A stretch of 64,000 bases of DNA, from contig NZ_AP022591.1 in assembly GCF_010731795.1 (NCBI RefSeq), forward strand, positions 4,340,001 through 4,404,000, given 5' to 3'. A program made the translations under genes and the position numbers. Below the pieces are notes generated by a model. That model was not told the origin of the DNA and searched no databases. It worked only from the letters and a program-made list of their open reading frames with translations. The first letter of the stretch is position 1, and the number at the start of each line of letters is the position of its first letter. This DNA comes from Mycolicibacterium celeriflavum. Its GTDB lineage: Bacteria; Actinomycetota; Actinomycetes; Mycobacteriales; Mycobacteriaceae. Below are positions 16,281-24,284 of the stretch, piece by piece.

Positions 16281-16305
16281 GGTTTAGGCATTGGCGCACA
16301 GGGAA
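16281..16305 (+). promoter_or_regulatory. possible sigma-F-type promoter
   Basis: GGTTT (16281-16285), a 15-bp spacer and GGGAA (16301-16305) match the sigma-F consensus except for one base of the -10 element. The GTG start of the DUF4235 gene is at 16316, so the message would be leaderless. Confidence 0.4.
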
Positions 16306-16315
16306 CCTGAACGCC

Positions 16316-16582
16316 GTGAGTGCTGCCAAGACAATGTACAAGCCCATGTCGGTCGCCAGCAGTGTTGTCGGCGGGCTGATCGCCGGCAAGATCTTCACCG
16401 AGATCTGGCAGCGGATCAACCCGGACGACGAAGAGCCGGATCCCAAGGACCTCAGCCGTTCGACGCGGGAAGTGATGATCGCCGCCGCGGTGCAGGGCTT
16501 GATCGTCGGCGTGGTGCGTGCCGTGATGGCCCGCGGCCAGGCGAAGGGATTCCAGGCACTGACCAACGAAGACCCGAGCTAG
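16316..16582 (+). CDS. DUF4235 membrane protein
   Basis: An 88-residue protein matching the DUF4235 family of small actinobacterial membrane proteins. The N-terminal YKPMSVASSVVGGLIAGKIFTEIW is the typical first hydrophobic segment; a polar loop with PDDEEPDPKDLSRSTREV follows, then a second hydrophobic segment MIAAAVQGLIVGVVRAVM. The function of the family is unknown. A sigma-F-like promoter precedes it, and the TPP-dependent enzyme gene starts 27 bp downstream, so the two may form a stress-induced operon. Confidence 0.8.
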   Translation: MSAAKTMYKPMSVASSVVGGLIAGKIFTEIWQRINPDDEEPDPKDLSRSTREVMIAAAVQGLIVGVVRAVMARGQAKGFQALTNEDPS

Positions 16583-16609
16583 CGCTTCTGCGCGGATCCG
16601 AGGTGGACG

Positions 16610-18385
16610 GTGCCCGATCTCGTCGCCGACGCAATGGTGGCGCGGCTGCGCGACTGGGGAGCGAGGCGAATCTTCGGTTACGCGGGCGACGGGGTCAACA
16701 CGCTTCTGGGGGCGCTCGCGCGGGCGGATGAGCCGGAATTCGTCGCCACCCGGCACGAGGAACTCGCGGCGTTCATGGCCTGCGGGCACGCGAAATACAC
16801 CGGTGAGGTGGGCGTCTGCCTGGCCACCCAGGGACCCGGCGCGATCCACCTGCTCGCCGGCCTCTACGACGCGAAGCTGGACCGCCAACCGGTGGTGGCC
16901 ATCGTCGGCCAGGTGGTGTCGACCGCACTGGGCAGCGGTTATCTGCAGGAGGTCGACCTGCACACACTGTTCAAGGACGTGTGTGCGCAGTACGTCCAGA
17001 CCGTATTCGCGCCCGAGCAGATGCCGATGGCGTTGGACAACGCGATGCGCACCGCATTGGCGACGTCGACGCCGACGTGCTTGATCGTGCCGCACGACGT
17101 CCAGAAGGCGCAGATGCCCGACGAACTCCAGCACGGCCACGGTGTGGTTCCGTCGGCCGCCAGATTCACCCGTCCGCATGTGATCGCGCGCGACGCCGAC
17201 GTGCACCGCGCCGCCGAACTGCTCAACGGCGGTGAGAAGATTGCGCTGCTGGTCGGACGCGGCGGCATGGGCGCCGAGGACGAGATCGCCGAGATCATCG
17301 ACCTGCTCGGGGCCGGCGTGACGACCTCGCTGCTCGGCAAGCCGGTCCTCGACGAAACCGCACCGTGGCACACCGGGGTCATGGGTCATCTGGGCACGAC
17401 GGCCAGCGCCGAACTCATGGCCGGCTGCGACACTTTGCTGATCGTCGGCAGCAACGACCCGTGGACGGAGTTCTATCCGGTACCCGGTCAGGCGCGCGCG
17501 GTGCAGATCGACGTCGCACCCCGTGTCGTCGGCGCGAAGTATCCGGTCGACGTGGCGCTCACCGGCGATGCGGCGGACGCGTTGTCCCGGTTGGCCCCGC
17601 TGATTCACCGTAAGACCGACCGCCGGTGGCAGCAACAAGTCACGCGTTGGACGCAGCACTGGCTTGGCTTATCGGCCGAACGCAGTGACGCCCAACATGA
17701 TTCGGCGAACCCCGAATTCGTCGTGCGGGCGTTGACCGATCACCTGCCGAGCAACGCCCGGGTCGCCGTGGACGTCGGATCGGCGACATACTGGTATGCC
17801 CGTCACCTCCGGTTGCCGAGCGGGGTACCGGCCCATGTGTCGGGGTATCTCGCGTCGATGGGCTGCGCGTTGCCGTATGGGATAGCGGCCAAGCTCGACG
17901 CGCCGGACCGCCCGGTCGTCGCGCTGGTCGGCGACGGAGCCATGCAGATGAGCGGGTTGCTCGAACTCGTCACGATCGCCGACCGCTGGCGTGGTTGGGT
18001 AGATCCGCGCTTCGTGATTCTGGTGCTGCACAACCAGGATCTGGCCGAAGTGTCGTGGGAGCAGCGCGAAATGGAGGGCGACGCGCGGTTCCCGGCGTCG
18101 CAGGATGTGCCGCCGTTCCCCTACGCCGACTACGCCGAACTCCTCGGGCTGCAGGGGCTGAAGGTGAGCGAGTCGGCGCAGGCGCATGCGGCGTGGCAGC
18201 GTGCGTTCGAGGCCGACCGGCCGACGGTGCTCGAAGCCGTCGTCGACCCGAAGACGCCGATGCTTCCGCCGCTGATGCCGGAAACCAAGGCGGACACCGT
18301 CTATGCCGCGCTCGCGCAGGAGCCAGACGGCGATGCGGTATGCGAACGCGTCGCCGTGCAACGTAGGTCGGAGCCGACGCCTTAG
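16610..18385 (+). CDS. thiamine-pyrophosphate enzyme (pyruvate oxidase/acetolactate synthase-like)
   Basis: A 591-residue TPP enzyme with the three-domain POX/AHAS layout. The N-terminal PYR domain has FGYAGDGVNTLLGAL and the catalytic Glu in TRHEELAAFMA, then CLATQGPGAIHLLAGLYDA. The middle domain (~190-330) has VGRGGMGAEDE. The C-terminal PP domain has VGDGAMQMSGLLELVTIADR...HNQD, the metal/TPP motif with the usual terminal NN replaced by NQD. It most resembles pyruvate dehydrogenase (quinone)/POX-type proteins; the exact 2-keto acid is not proven. The GTG start at 16610 follows GAGGTGG. Its stop overlaps that of the convergent DUF4873 gene. Confidence 0.85.
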   Translation: MPDLVADAMVARLRDWGARRIFGYAGDGVNTLLGALARADEPEFVATRHEELAAFMACGHAKYTGEVGVCLATQGPGAIHLLAGLYDAKLDRQPVVAIVGQVVSTALGSGYLQEVDLHTLFKDVCAQYVQTVFAPEQMPMALDNAMRTALATSTPTCLIVPHDVQKAQMPDELQHGHGVVPSAARFTRPHVIARDADVHRAAELLNGGEKIALLVGRGGMGAEDEIAEIIDLLGAGVTTSLLGKPVLDETAPWHTGVMGHLGTTASAELMAGCDTLLIVGSNDPWTEFYPVPGQARAVQIDVAPRVVGAKYPVDVALTGDAADALSRLAPLIHRKTDRRWQQQVTRWTQHWLGLSAERSDAQHDSANPEFVVRALTDHLPSNARVAVDVGSATYWYARHLRLPSGVPAHVSGYLASMGCALPYGIAAKLDAPDRPVVALVGDGAMQMSGLLELVTIADRWRGWVDPRFVILVLHNQDLAEVSWEQREMEGDARFPASQDVPPFPYADYAELLGLQGLKVSESAQAHAAWQRAFEADRPTVLEAVVDPKTPMLPPLMPETKADTVYAALAQEPDGDAVCERVAVQRRSEPTP

Positions 18386-18660
18386 TCGTCGACGTCCGGT
18401 GGGTACGGCGGAGCGCCGACGCCCGCAATACAGTGCGTGCCCCACGGCGTGACCTCGGTCAACTGCCCCTCGGCCGTGCGGTCCCCGATCGATATGTGCA
18501 CAATCTGCGGCATGCGGACATCCGACATCAGATCGAAAATCATTCCGCGCCAGTGGTACCGACCGTCGATCGGATCGAGGTGACCGGTCAGCCGCACCCG
18601 TACGCCGTGGTCCGCGTCGTGCAACCGCAGTGCGGCGGGCCCGTCGTAGACGACGGTCAT
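18382..18660 (-). CDS. DUF4873 domain protein
   Basis: A 92-residue protein consisting of a single DUF4873-type domain (VRLTGHLDPIDGRYHWRGMI, EGQLTEVTPWGTHCIAGVG). In other mycobacterial proteins this domain is found fused to the C-terminus of flavin monooxygenases. Its ATG overlaps the stop of the AurF-like diiron protein gene (ATGA, 18657-18660), so the two proteins are co-translated and probably act together. An in-frame extension upstream would lie inside the neighbouring gene and was not used. Biochemical role unknown. Confidence 0.72.
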   Translation of the reverse strand: MTVVYDGPAALRLHDADHGVRVRLTGHLDPIDGRYHWRGMIFDLMSDVRMPQIVHISIGDRTAEGQLTEVTPWGTHCIAGVGAPPYPPDVDD

Positions 18661-19559
18661 CGGGGCAGGAAGCCGCTTCGGCGCCACATGCGGCGGGCGA
18701 TCGGGCCCAGCAGCCCCACTTCGTCGAGGAATGCCGCGAGCGGGGCGAAGCCGGTCACCTGGGTATCGCGGCGATGCGGGCTGCTGCGTGCGATGCGCCG
18801 CGTCTGCTTGGGGTCCAGGCCGACGCGCGCGTACTGCACCTTGTTCGTGAACAGGAAGCGGAAGAAATACCCGCCGAGCCCGTTGATGTTGGACAGCACG
18901 AACTTCGGCAGCGGACGCATGTGGGGGACCCGCTTGCGCAACCCGTCGCGGGCGAACTGGATGTGTCGGGCCTCTTCGGTGACGTGAATCCGCATCAGGC
19001 GCTGCACGATGGGCTGTAGCTCGTCGTCGTCCATCATCTGGCGCTGCAGCGAATCGAAGATCTCCTCACCGATCAGGGCGGCGACCCACAGCGCCGACCC
19101 CTGGAACACGAACGGCAGCGCGTTGATGATCACCCGCTGATACCACTTGGGCCACACCGGGTTTGCCTCGACCCGCTCGATGGCCTTGCCGAACATCACC
19201 ATGTGGCGGGTTTCGTCGCCGAGTTCGGTCAACTCGTAATGCGTGTTACTGGCGGTGGGATCCTGGTGCATCATCTTGCGCAGCAGCGACTGGTTGAGGA
19301 TGTTCTCGAACCAGATGCCGGCGGACAGCGTGTTGACCAGTTCTTGGCGGGACAGTTCGATCTGCTGCTCGCGCGTCATCGTGTCCCACAGCGGTGTGCC
19401 GTAGAGCGAGACGATCTTCGGCGGCAGGAAGAACTTGTCCGGGTCCAACGGTGCGGTCCAGTCGATGTCGACCACGGGGGCGTAGGACTTCTTCACCGAC
19501 CCCTTCAGCAGGCGTTCGGAGAACTCGTTGCGGCTGGGCGCGGCAGCGGGGGTTGTCAT
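18657..19559 (-). CDS. AurF-like diiron oxygenase
   Basis: A 300-residue helical protein of the AurF/PF11583 metal-dependent oxygenase family. Metal-ligand motifs are visible in order: WFENILNQSLLRKMMH, ELGDETRHMVMFGKAIE, GEEIFDSLQRQM and HVTEEARHIQFARDGL, giving the pairs of Glu/His expected for a diiron centre. AurF itself oxidises aminoarenes; mycobacterial relatives have unknown substrates. The ATG at 19559 follows GGGAGG at good spacing. It is coupled to the DUF4873 gene downstream. Three GGTACC-centred palindromes lie in the short region upstream that it shares with the divergent YihY gene. Confidence 0.85.
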   Translation of the reverse strand: MTTPAAAPSRNEFSERLLKGSVKKSYAPVVDIDWTAPLDPDKFFLPPKIVSLYGTPLWDTMTREQQIELSRQELVNTLSAGIWFENILNQSLLRKMMHQDPTASNTHYELTELGDETRHMVMFGKAIERVEANPVWPKWYQRVIINALPFVFQGSALWVAALIGEEIFDSLQRQMMDDDELQPIVQRLMRIHVTEEARHIQFARDGLRKRVPHMRPLPKFVLSNINGLGGYFFRFLFTNKVQYARVGLDPKQTRRIARSSPHRRDTQVTGFAPLAAFLDEVGLLGPIARRMWRRSGFLPR

Positions 19560-19626
19560 CGGCGACCTCCCTTCGGGTGACGTCTCCCCAAGGTAGGCAG
19601 CCCGCGCGCCGCAAGTCAATACCTGC

Positions 19627-19679
19627 GGTACCGCATACTTTCGGTACCGCGGCGTTTGGCCGCGGCCGGCCGGGGTACC
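19627..19679. promoter_or_regulatory. cluster of three GGTACC palindromes, possible operator
   Basis: CGGTACCG occurs at 19626-19633 and 19642-19649 (16 bp apart), and a third GGTACC at 19674-19679. All lie between the divergent AurF-like and YihY/BrkB genes. Spacing of about one and a half helical turns between the first two suggests a protein-binding region; no regulator can be named. Confidence 0.4.
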
Positions 19680-19686
19680 GGGTGTT

Positions 19687-20739
19687 ATGCGAATTGACGA
19701 GCACGACAATGCTACTCGGGCGCCGGACCCCGACGACCCGCGCAAACCCGAGTCGCCGACCGACCTGACGCCGCCGTCGCTGCTCTACGCGATGCGCAAG
19801 GCGGTCCGGGAGTTCCAGGACGACGAGTGCACCGACCTTGCCGCGGCGCTGACCTATTACGCGGTGCTGTCGATCTTTCCGGCGCTGGTGGTCATGGTGT
19901 CGCTGTTCGGTGTGTTCGGGCAGGGCCGGCGCACGGTCGACGGGCTGCTCGACATCGCCGATGACGTCGCACCGGCGTCCGCGCTCGACACGCTGCGGCC
20001 GTCGGTCGAGCAGCTCGTCAACTCGCCGACGGCCGGGCTCGCGTTGGTGATGGGGATCGTGGGCGCCCTGTGGTCGGCGTCGGGCTACGTGGGCGCGTTC
20101 GGCCGCGCGATGAACCGCATCTACGAGATCGACGAGGGCCGACCGGTGTGGAAGCTGCGCCCGGTGCAGTTGCTGCTGACGCTGGCCGGTCTGGTGATCG
20201 CGGCCGCGGTCGTGTTGATGCTGGCGATCAGTGGCCCGGTGGCCCGGTGGGTCGGCGACGCGATCGGCCTCGGCGACGCGGCGGTGACGGTCTGGAGTAT
20301 CGCCAAGTGGCCGCTGATCCTGCTCTTCGTCGTGCTGGCGGTCGCGATCCTGTACTACGTCGCACCCAACGTCGAGCAGCCGAGGTTCCGCTGGATCAGC
20401 GGCGGCGCGGCGCTCGCGATCGTCGTGTGGGTCGTCGCGTCCCTGCTGTTCGGTGTCTACGTGGCGAATTTCAGCAGCTACAACAGGACCTACGGCGCAT
20501 TGGCCGGGGTGATCGTGTTCCTGCTGTGGTTGTGGATCACCAACCTCGCGCTGCTGTTCGGCGCCGAAGTGGACGCCGAGCTGGAGCGCAGCCGTCAGCT
20601 GCAGGCCGGTCTGCCCGCCGAGCAGGAGTTGCAGCTGCCACCCAAGGACACGCACAAGCTGCGCAAGGAAGCGGCCGCCGAGAAGAATGACGTCAAGCGG
20701 GCCAGGCGACTGCGCTTTTCGCGGGGCCGCAAACACTGA
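19687..20739 (+). CDS. YihY/BrkB-family integral membrane protein
   Basis: A 350-residue membrane protein of the YihY/virulence-factor BrkB family. The hallmark DLAAALTYYAVLSIFPALVVMVSLFGVF occurs near residue 55 (quoted here as AAALTYYAVLSIFPAL), and six hydrophobic segments follow, including GLALVMGIVGALWSASGYVG, LLLTLAGLVIAAAVVLML, LILLFVVLAVAILYYVAPN and GVIVFLLWLWITNLALLFGAE. The C-terminal ~50 residues are charged and cytoplasmic, rich in Lys/Arg. The family has been linked to transport across the inner membrane but substrates are unproven; it is not a ribonuclease despite old RNase BN annotations. Confidence 0.9.
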   Translation: MRIDEHDNATRAPDPDDPRKPESPTDLTPPSLLYAMRKAVREFQDDECTDLAAALTYYAVLSIFPALVVMVSLFGVFGQGRRTVDGLLDIADDVAPASALDTLRPSVEQLVNSPTAGLALVMGIVGALWSASGYVGAFGRAMNRIYEIDEGRPVWKLRPVQLLLTLAGLVIAAAVVLMLAISGPVARWVGDAIGLGDAAVTVWSIAKWPLILLFVVLAVAILYYVAPNVEQPRFRWISGGAALAIVVWVVASLLFGVYVANFSSYNRTYGALAGVIVFLLWLWITNLALLFGAEVDAELERSRQLQAGLPAEQELQLPPKDTHKLRKEAAAEKNDVKRARRLRFSRGRKH

Positions 20740-20754
20740 AGGCATACTGCGGGC

Positions 20755-21519
20755 GTGACCCGTCGAATTCACGTCATCGGCATCGGCGCGGGCGATCCGG
20801 ACCAGGTGACCGCCCAGGCGGTGACGGCGCTCAACGACACCCAGGTGTTCTTCGCGATGGACAAGGGCGACGCGAAGGACGACCTGGTCGCGTTGCGCAG
20901 GCACATCTGCGAGCGGTTCATCCGTGAGCCCGGCTACCGGTTCGTCGAGCTGCCCGACCCGCCGAGGGACAGGGCCGCGTCAGACGGTCCGGACTACCGC
21001 CGGGCCGTCGCCGACTGGCATGCCGCGCGGGCGCGGGTGTGGGCCGACGCGATCACCTCCGAGCTTTCTGATGGTGCCACTGGAGCCTTTCTCGCGTGGG
21101 GTGACCCGTCGCTGTACGACAGCACGCTGCGCATCCTCGACACCGTCGCGAACCACGTCGACATCGACTACGACGTGATCCCGGGCGTCACCGCCGTTCA
21201 GACGCTCACCGCGCGGCATCGCATCCCGCTCAACGACGTCGGCGAACCGGTGCTCATCACCACCGGCAGGCAACTGCGTGACCATGGGCTGGCCGGAAGC
21301 GCGGTGGTGATGCTCGACGCCGACTGCTCTTTTCTGTCGTGTCCGCCGGACACCCGGATCTGGTGGGGCGCCTACCTCGGCACGCCCGACGAGTTGCTGA
21401 TGTCGGGCACCGTCGGCGAGGTCGGCTCGCGGATCGCGGCGGTGCGCGCCGACGCCAGGGCCCGGCACGGCTGGATCATGGACACCTACCTCCTGCGTTC
21501 GGCGCCCGGAGGTGGCTAA
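20755..21519 (+). CDS. cobF: precorrin-6A synthase (deacetylating)
   Basis: CobF (254 aa) catalyses the SAM-dependent C1 methylation with release of acetate that converts precorrin-5 to precorrin-6A in aerobic cobalamin synthesis. The tetrapyrrole methylase fold is clear: HVIGIGAGDPDQVTAQAV at the N-terminus, FLAWGDPSLYDSTLRIL, and DVIPGVTAVQTLTARHRIPL. The gene begins 15 bp after the YihY gene and ends at a hairpin (21522-21556). As recalled, cobF is missing from the M. tuberculosis complex but kept at this position in M. canettii and environmental mycobacteria, so its presence is informative about the lineage. Confidence 0.93.
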   Translation: MTRRIHVIGIGAGDPDQVTAQAVTALNDTQVFFAMDKGDAKDDLVALRRHICERFIREPGYRFVELPDPPRDRAASDGPDYRRAVADWHAARARVWADAITSELSDGATGAFLAWGDPSLYDSTLRILDTVANHVDIDYDVIPGVTAVQTLTARHRIPLNDVGEPVLITTGRQLRDHGLAGSAVVMLDADCSFLSCPPDTRIWWGAYLGTPDELLMSGTVGEVGSRIAAVRADARARHGWIMDTYLLRSAPGGG

Positions 21520-21521
21520 CT

Positions 21522-21556
21522 GGTTGATTGCCTGCACGTGGTGCGTGCGATCAACC
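21522..21556 (+). terminator. hairpin after cobF
   Basis: GGTTGAT (21522-21528) pairs with ATCAACC (21550-21556), with a further GCAC/GTGC stem inside. It begins two bases after the cobF stop codon and is followed by CTCTT rather than a long T run, so it is a plausible but not canonical intrinsic terminator. Confidence 0.65.
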
Positions 21557-21601
21557 TCTTAGAGCCATTTCTTCACGGACCGCCGTGGCAAGATCAGCCG
21601 C

Positions 21602-22000
21602 ATGACAGGGTTCCTCCTGCGCGCCGCGCTGACCGGGGTTGCACTGTGGGTGGTGACGCTGATCGTGCCCGGCATCCGCTTCGTCGGCGCCGACTCCACG
21701 CTGGCCGAGGTCGGCATCATCTTCGTCGTCGCGGTGATCTTCGGCATTGTCAACGCGGTGATCAAGCCGATCGTGCAGATCATCTCGATCCCGCTCTACA
21801 TCCTCACGCTCGGCCTGTTCCACATCATCGTCAACGCGCTGATGTTGTGGATCACGTCGTGGATCACCGAGTACACCACGCACTGGGGCCTGTTCATCGA
21901 CGACTTCTGGTGGACGGCGATTTGGGCGGCGATCGTGCTGTCGGTGGTGAGCTGGCTGCTGTCGCTGATCACCGGTGGCGCCAACCGCGCCCGCGATTGA
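21602..22000 (+). CDS. phage-holin-4 family membrane protein (PF04020-like)
   Basis: A 132-residue protein with four hydrophobic segments: FLLRAALTGVALWVVTLIVP, VGIIFVVAVIFGIVNAVI, LYILTLGLFHIIVNALMLWI and IWAAIVLSVVSWLLSLIT. The pattern NAVIKPIVQIISIPLYILTLG is the family signature. Despite the family name, these small proteins are widespread in bacterial chromosomes and there is no phage context here. Role unknown. It precedes the Fpg/Nei gene by 16 bp and may be co-transcribed with it. Confidence 0.85.
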   Translation: MTGFLLRAALTGVALWVVTLIVPGIRFVGADSTLAEVGIIFVVAVIFGIVNAVIKPIVQIISIPLYILTLGLFHIIVNALMLWITSWITEYTTHWGLFIDDFWWTAIWAAIVLSVVSWLLSLITGGANRARD

Positions 22001-22016
22001 GCGGCACACTGGAGCC

Positions 22017-22880
22017 ATGCCCGAACTGCCCGAAGTCGAAGCGCTCGCCGATCACCTGCGTCGCCACGCCGTCGGACATCCGATCGGCCGCGTCGACGTG
22101 TCGGCGTTCTCGGTGCTCAAGACGTTCGACCCTCCGGTCACCGCGCTGCACGGCCGGACCGTCACCGACGCCAACCGCTGGGGCAAGTACCTCGGATTGC
22201 AGGCCGGTGAGCTGCATTTGATCGCTCACCTGTCGCGTGCGGGCTGGTTGAAGTGGTCGGACAAGCTGGCGGCGGCGCCGTTGAAGCCCGGCAAGGGGCC
22301 GATCGCGCTGCGTGTTCATCTCGGGACCCCCGGTGAGGCGCCCGGATTCGACCTCACCGAGGCCGGCACGCAGAAGCGGCTGGCGGTGTGGCTCGTCGAC
22401 GATCCGGCCAAGGTGCCCGGCATCGCCGCATTGGGCCCCGACGCGCTGTCGCTGAGCCCCGAAGACCTGGCCGGGGTCCTGGCAGGCAACAGCGGCCGAA
22501 TCAAGACCGTGATCACCGACCAGAAGGTGATCGCAGGCATCGGCAACGCCTACAGCGACGAGATCCTGCACGTCGCACGGATCTCTCCGTTCGCGACGGC
22601 GGGCAAGCTGACCGATGCGCAGCTGTCGGCGCTTCACGACGCGATGATCGGCGTGCTCACCGACGCGGTGACGCGTTCGGTTGGTCAGCAGGCGGCAACG
22701 CTCAAGGGAGAGAAGCGTTCCGGGTTGCGGGTGCATGCCCGCACCGGTCTGCCCTGCCCGGTCTGCGGGGACACCGTGCGGGAGGTGTCGTTCGCGGACA
22801 AGTCTTTCCAGTATTGCCCGACCTGCCAGACGGGCGGCAAGGTGCTCGCTGATCGTCGGATGTCGCGACTGCTCAAGTGA
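22017..22880 (+). CDS. Fpg/Nei-family DNA glycosylase-AP lyase
   Basis: A 287-residue base-excision repair enzyme. Start 22017 is fixed by the catalytic N-terminus: after Met removal Pro is the nucleophile (PELPEVE), with the general-acid Glu next to it. The helix-two-turn-helix region has ITDQKVIAGIGNAYSDEIL, and the C-terminal zinc finger is complete: CPVCGD...YCPTCQTG (C-x2-C...C-x2-C). It excises oxidised bases. It corresponds in position to Rv0944, which I recall as a truncated form in M. tuberculosis; here every catalytic element is present. The stop overlaps the convergent chorismate mutase gene by eight bases. Confidence 0.92.
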   Translation: MPELPEVEALADHLRRHAVGHPIGRVDVSAFSVLKTFDPPVTALHGRTVTDANRWGKYLGLQAGELHLIAHLSRAGWLKWSDKLAAAPLKPGKGPIALRVHLGTPGEAPGFDLTEAGTQKRLAVWLVDDPAKVPGIAALGPDALSLSPEDLAGVLAGNSGRIKTVITDQKVIAGIGNAYSDEILHVARISPFATAGKLTDAQLSALHDAMIGVLTDAVTRSVGQQAATLKGEKRSGLRVHARTGLPCPVCGDTVREVSFADKSFQYCPTCQTGGKVLADRRMSRLLK

Positions 22881-23439
22881 TCCGGCAGTACGAGCGGGTG
22901 GCCGCCGAGAGCGCCTGCCGGTAGAGGGGTTCGAGCTGACGGGCATTGGCAACGGCGTCCGACGCGTCCTTCAGTGTGCGCATGCACCCCGGGTTGCCGA
23001 GCCAATTCCATTGCAGGGCAATCTCGTCGACCATGGTCTTGTTGAGCCCGTCGATCTGGCTTCGGGACTCGGCGAGGTCGGGCGCCGCGGTGGGCGCGGA
23101 CGAGGGGTCGAACTTCCACTGGGCGAAGCGGGTGTACTGGATGCCCTCGGTGGCGTCGATCTGGTCGGTGAAGACCATTCGGACGTAGCTTGGGTCGACG
23201 GCGTGCGCGGCGGCATCGGCGGCGACGGCGTCGAGGACCGCGTCGGCGCGTGGCCGGTCGGTGATCGGCCCGCCGTTGAGCCATTTGGCCGCCGCGACCG
23301 GGTCGGCGGGGGCCAGCCGCTGCGCCGCGGTGTCCACCAGCCGGTACAGCGGGCTGGCGGGCTGGGCGTGCGCGGGCGCCTGTGAGATCGCGAGAAGCAG
23401 CGTCGCGGCGACCAGCAGGGCACATCGGTTCAGGGTCAT
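22873..23439 (-). CDS. secreted chorismate mutase (AroQ-gamma type)
   Basis: A 188-residue exported chorismate mutase, similar to the M. tuberculosis secreted enzyme Rv1885c. A Sec signal peptide (LLVAATLLLAISQAPAHAQP) is cleaved near residue 26. The mature all-alpha protein has LYRLVDTAAQRLAPADPVA, KWLNGGPITDRPRAD and VFTDQIDATEGIQYTRFAQWK, which supply the expected Arg/Lys/Glu active-site residues. Two cysteines (GCMRT and YCRI) could form the known disulfide. It converts chorismate to prephenate outside the cytoplasm, where the physiological role is unclear. A second, cytosolic chorismate mutase gene occurs at 31961-32224. Confidence 0.88.
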   Translation of the reverse strand: MTLNRCALLVAATLLLAISQAPAHAQPASPLYRLVDTAAQRLAPADPVAAAKWLNGGPITDRPRADAVLDAVAADAAAHAVDPSYVRMVFTDQIDATEGIQYTRFAQWKFDPSSAPTAAPDLAESRSQIDGLNKTMVDEIALQWNWLGNPGCMRTLKDASDAVANARQLEPLYRQALSAATRSYCRIT

Positions 23440-23465
23440 CGCTCCATCATGCTTAGTCTGTCGGG

Positions 23466-24215
23466 GTGACTCGGCAGAAAATCTTGATCACCGGCGCGAG
23501 CTCGGGCCTGGGCGCCGGCATGGCGCGCGCGTTCGCCGCCAAGGGCCGCGACCTCGCGCTGTGTGCGCGCCGCATCGACCGGCTCGACGAGCTCAAGGCC
23601 GAACTGCTCGAGCGTCACCCCGGTATCGAGGTCGCCGTCGCCGCGCTCGACGTCAACGACCACGACCAGGTGCCGAAGGTGTTCGGCGAGCTGGCCGACG
23701 AACTCGGCGGCATCGACCGCATCATCGTCAACGCCGGCGTCGGCAAGGGCGCGCCGCTGGGCTCGGGCAAGCTGTGGGCGAACAAGGCCACCATCGAAAC
23801 CAATCTCGTTGCCGCACTTGTGCAGATCGAGACGGCGCTCGAGATGTTCAAGGAATCGGGCGGCGGCCATCTGGTGCTCATTTCCTCGGTGCTCGCCAAC
23901 TTAGGTGTTCCGGGGGTCAAGGCCGCCTACGCCGCGAGCAAAGCCGGCGTGTCGTCGCTCGGTGAGTCGTTGCGCGCGGAGTATGCACGGGGGCCCATCA
24001 AGGTGACCGTCCTCGAACCCGGGTACATCGAATCGGAGATGACCGCGAAGTCCGGGTCGACGATGTTGATGGTGGACAACGAAACCGGTGTGCGCGCGCT
24101 GGTGGCCGTCATCGAGCGCGAGAGCGGGCGCGCTGCGGTGCCGTGGTGGCCGTGGGCTCCCCTGGTCCAGCTGATGCGGGTGTTGCCGCCGCGGCTGACG
24201 AAACCGTTCGCCTGA
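23466..24215 (+). CDS. short-chain dehydrogenase/reductase
   Basis: A 249-residue classical SDR, counterpart of Rv0945. The cofactor motif TGASSGLG (residues 9-16) and the following RRIDR suggest NADP(H). The NAG motif is IIVNAGVGKG, the catalytic Ser is in LISSVLANLG, and YAASK holds the Tyr/Lys pair. The start is a GTG at 23466, 26 bp from the divergent chorismate mutase start, so promoters overlap. The C-terminus is basic and hydrophobic (PWWPWAPLVQLMRVLPPRL), which may associate with membrane. Substrate unknown. Confidence 0.88.
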   Translation: MTRQKILITGASSGLGAGMARAFAAKGRDLALCARRIDRLDELKAELLERHPGIEVAVAALDVNDHDQVPKVFGELADELGGIDRIIVNAGVGKGAPLGSGKLWANKATIETNLVAALVQIETALEMFKESGGGHLVLISSVLANLGVPGVKAAYAASKAGVSSLGESLRAEYARGPIKVTVLEPGYIESEMTAKSGSTMLMVDNETGVRALVAVIERESGRAAVPWWPWAPLVQLMRVLPPRLTKPFA

Positions 24216-24284
24216 AGCGGCGAAACCGTGTAGAGACCAGCGCTACCGGGTAGCCCGCAGCGCTAGTTCCCTATGGAGGTTTCG

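Noticed and set aside
21602..22000. Prophage remnant suggested by the holin-family name
   Set aside because: No integrase, lysin or structural gene is nearby; PF04020-type proteins are ordinary chromosomal membrane proteins.
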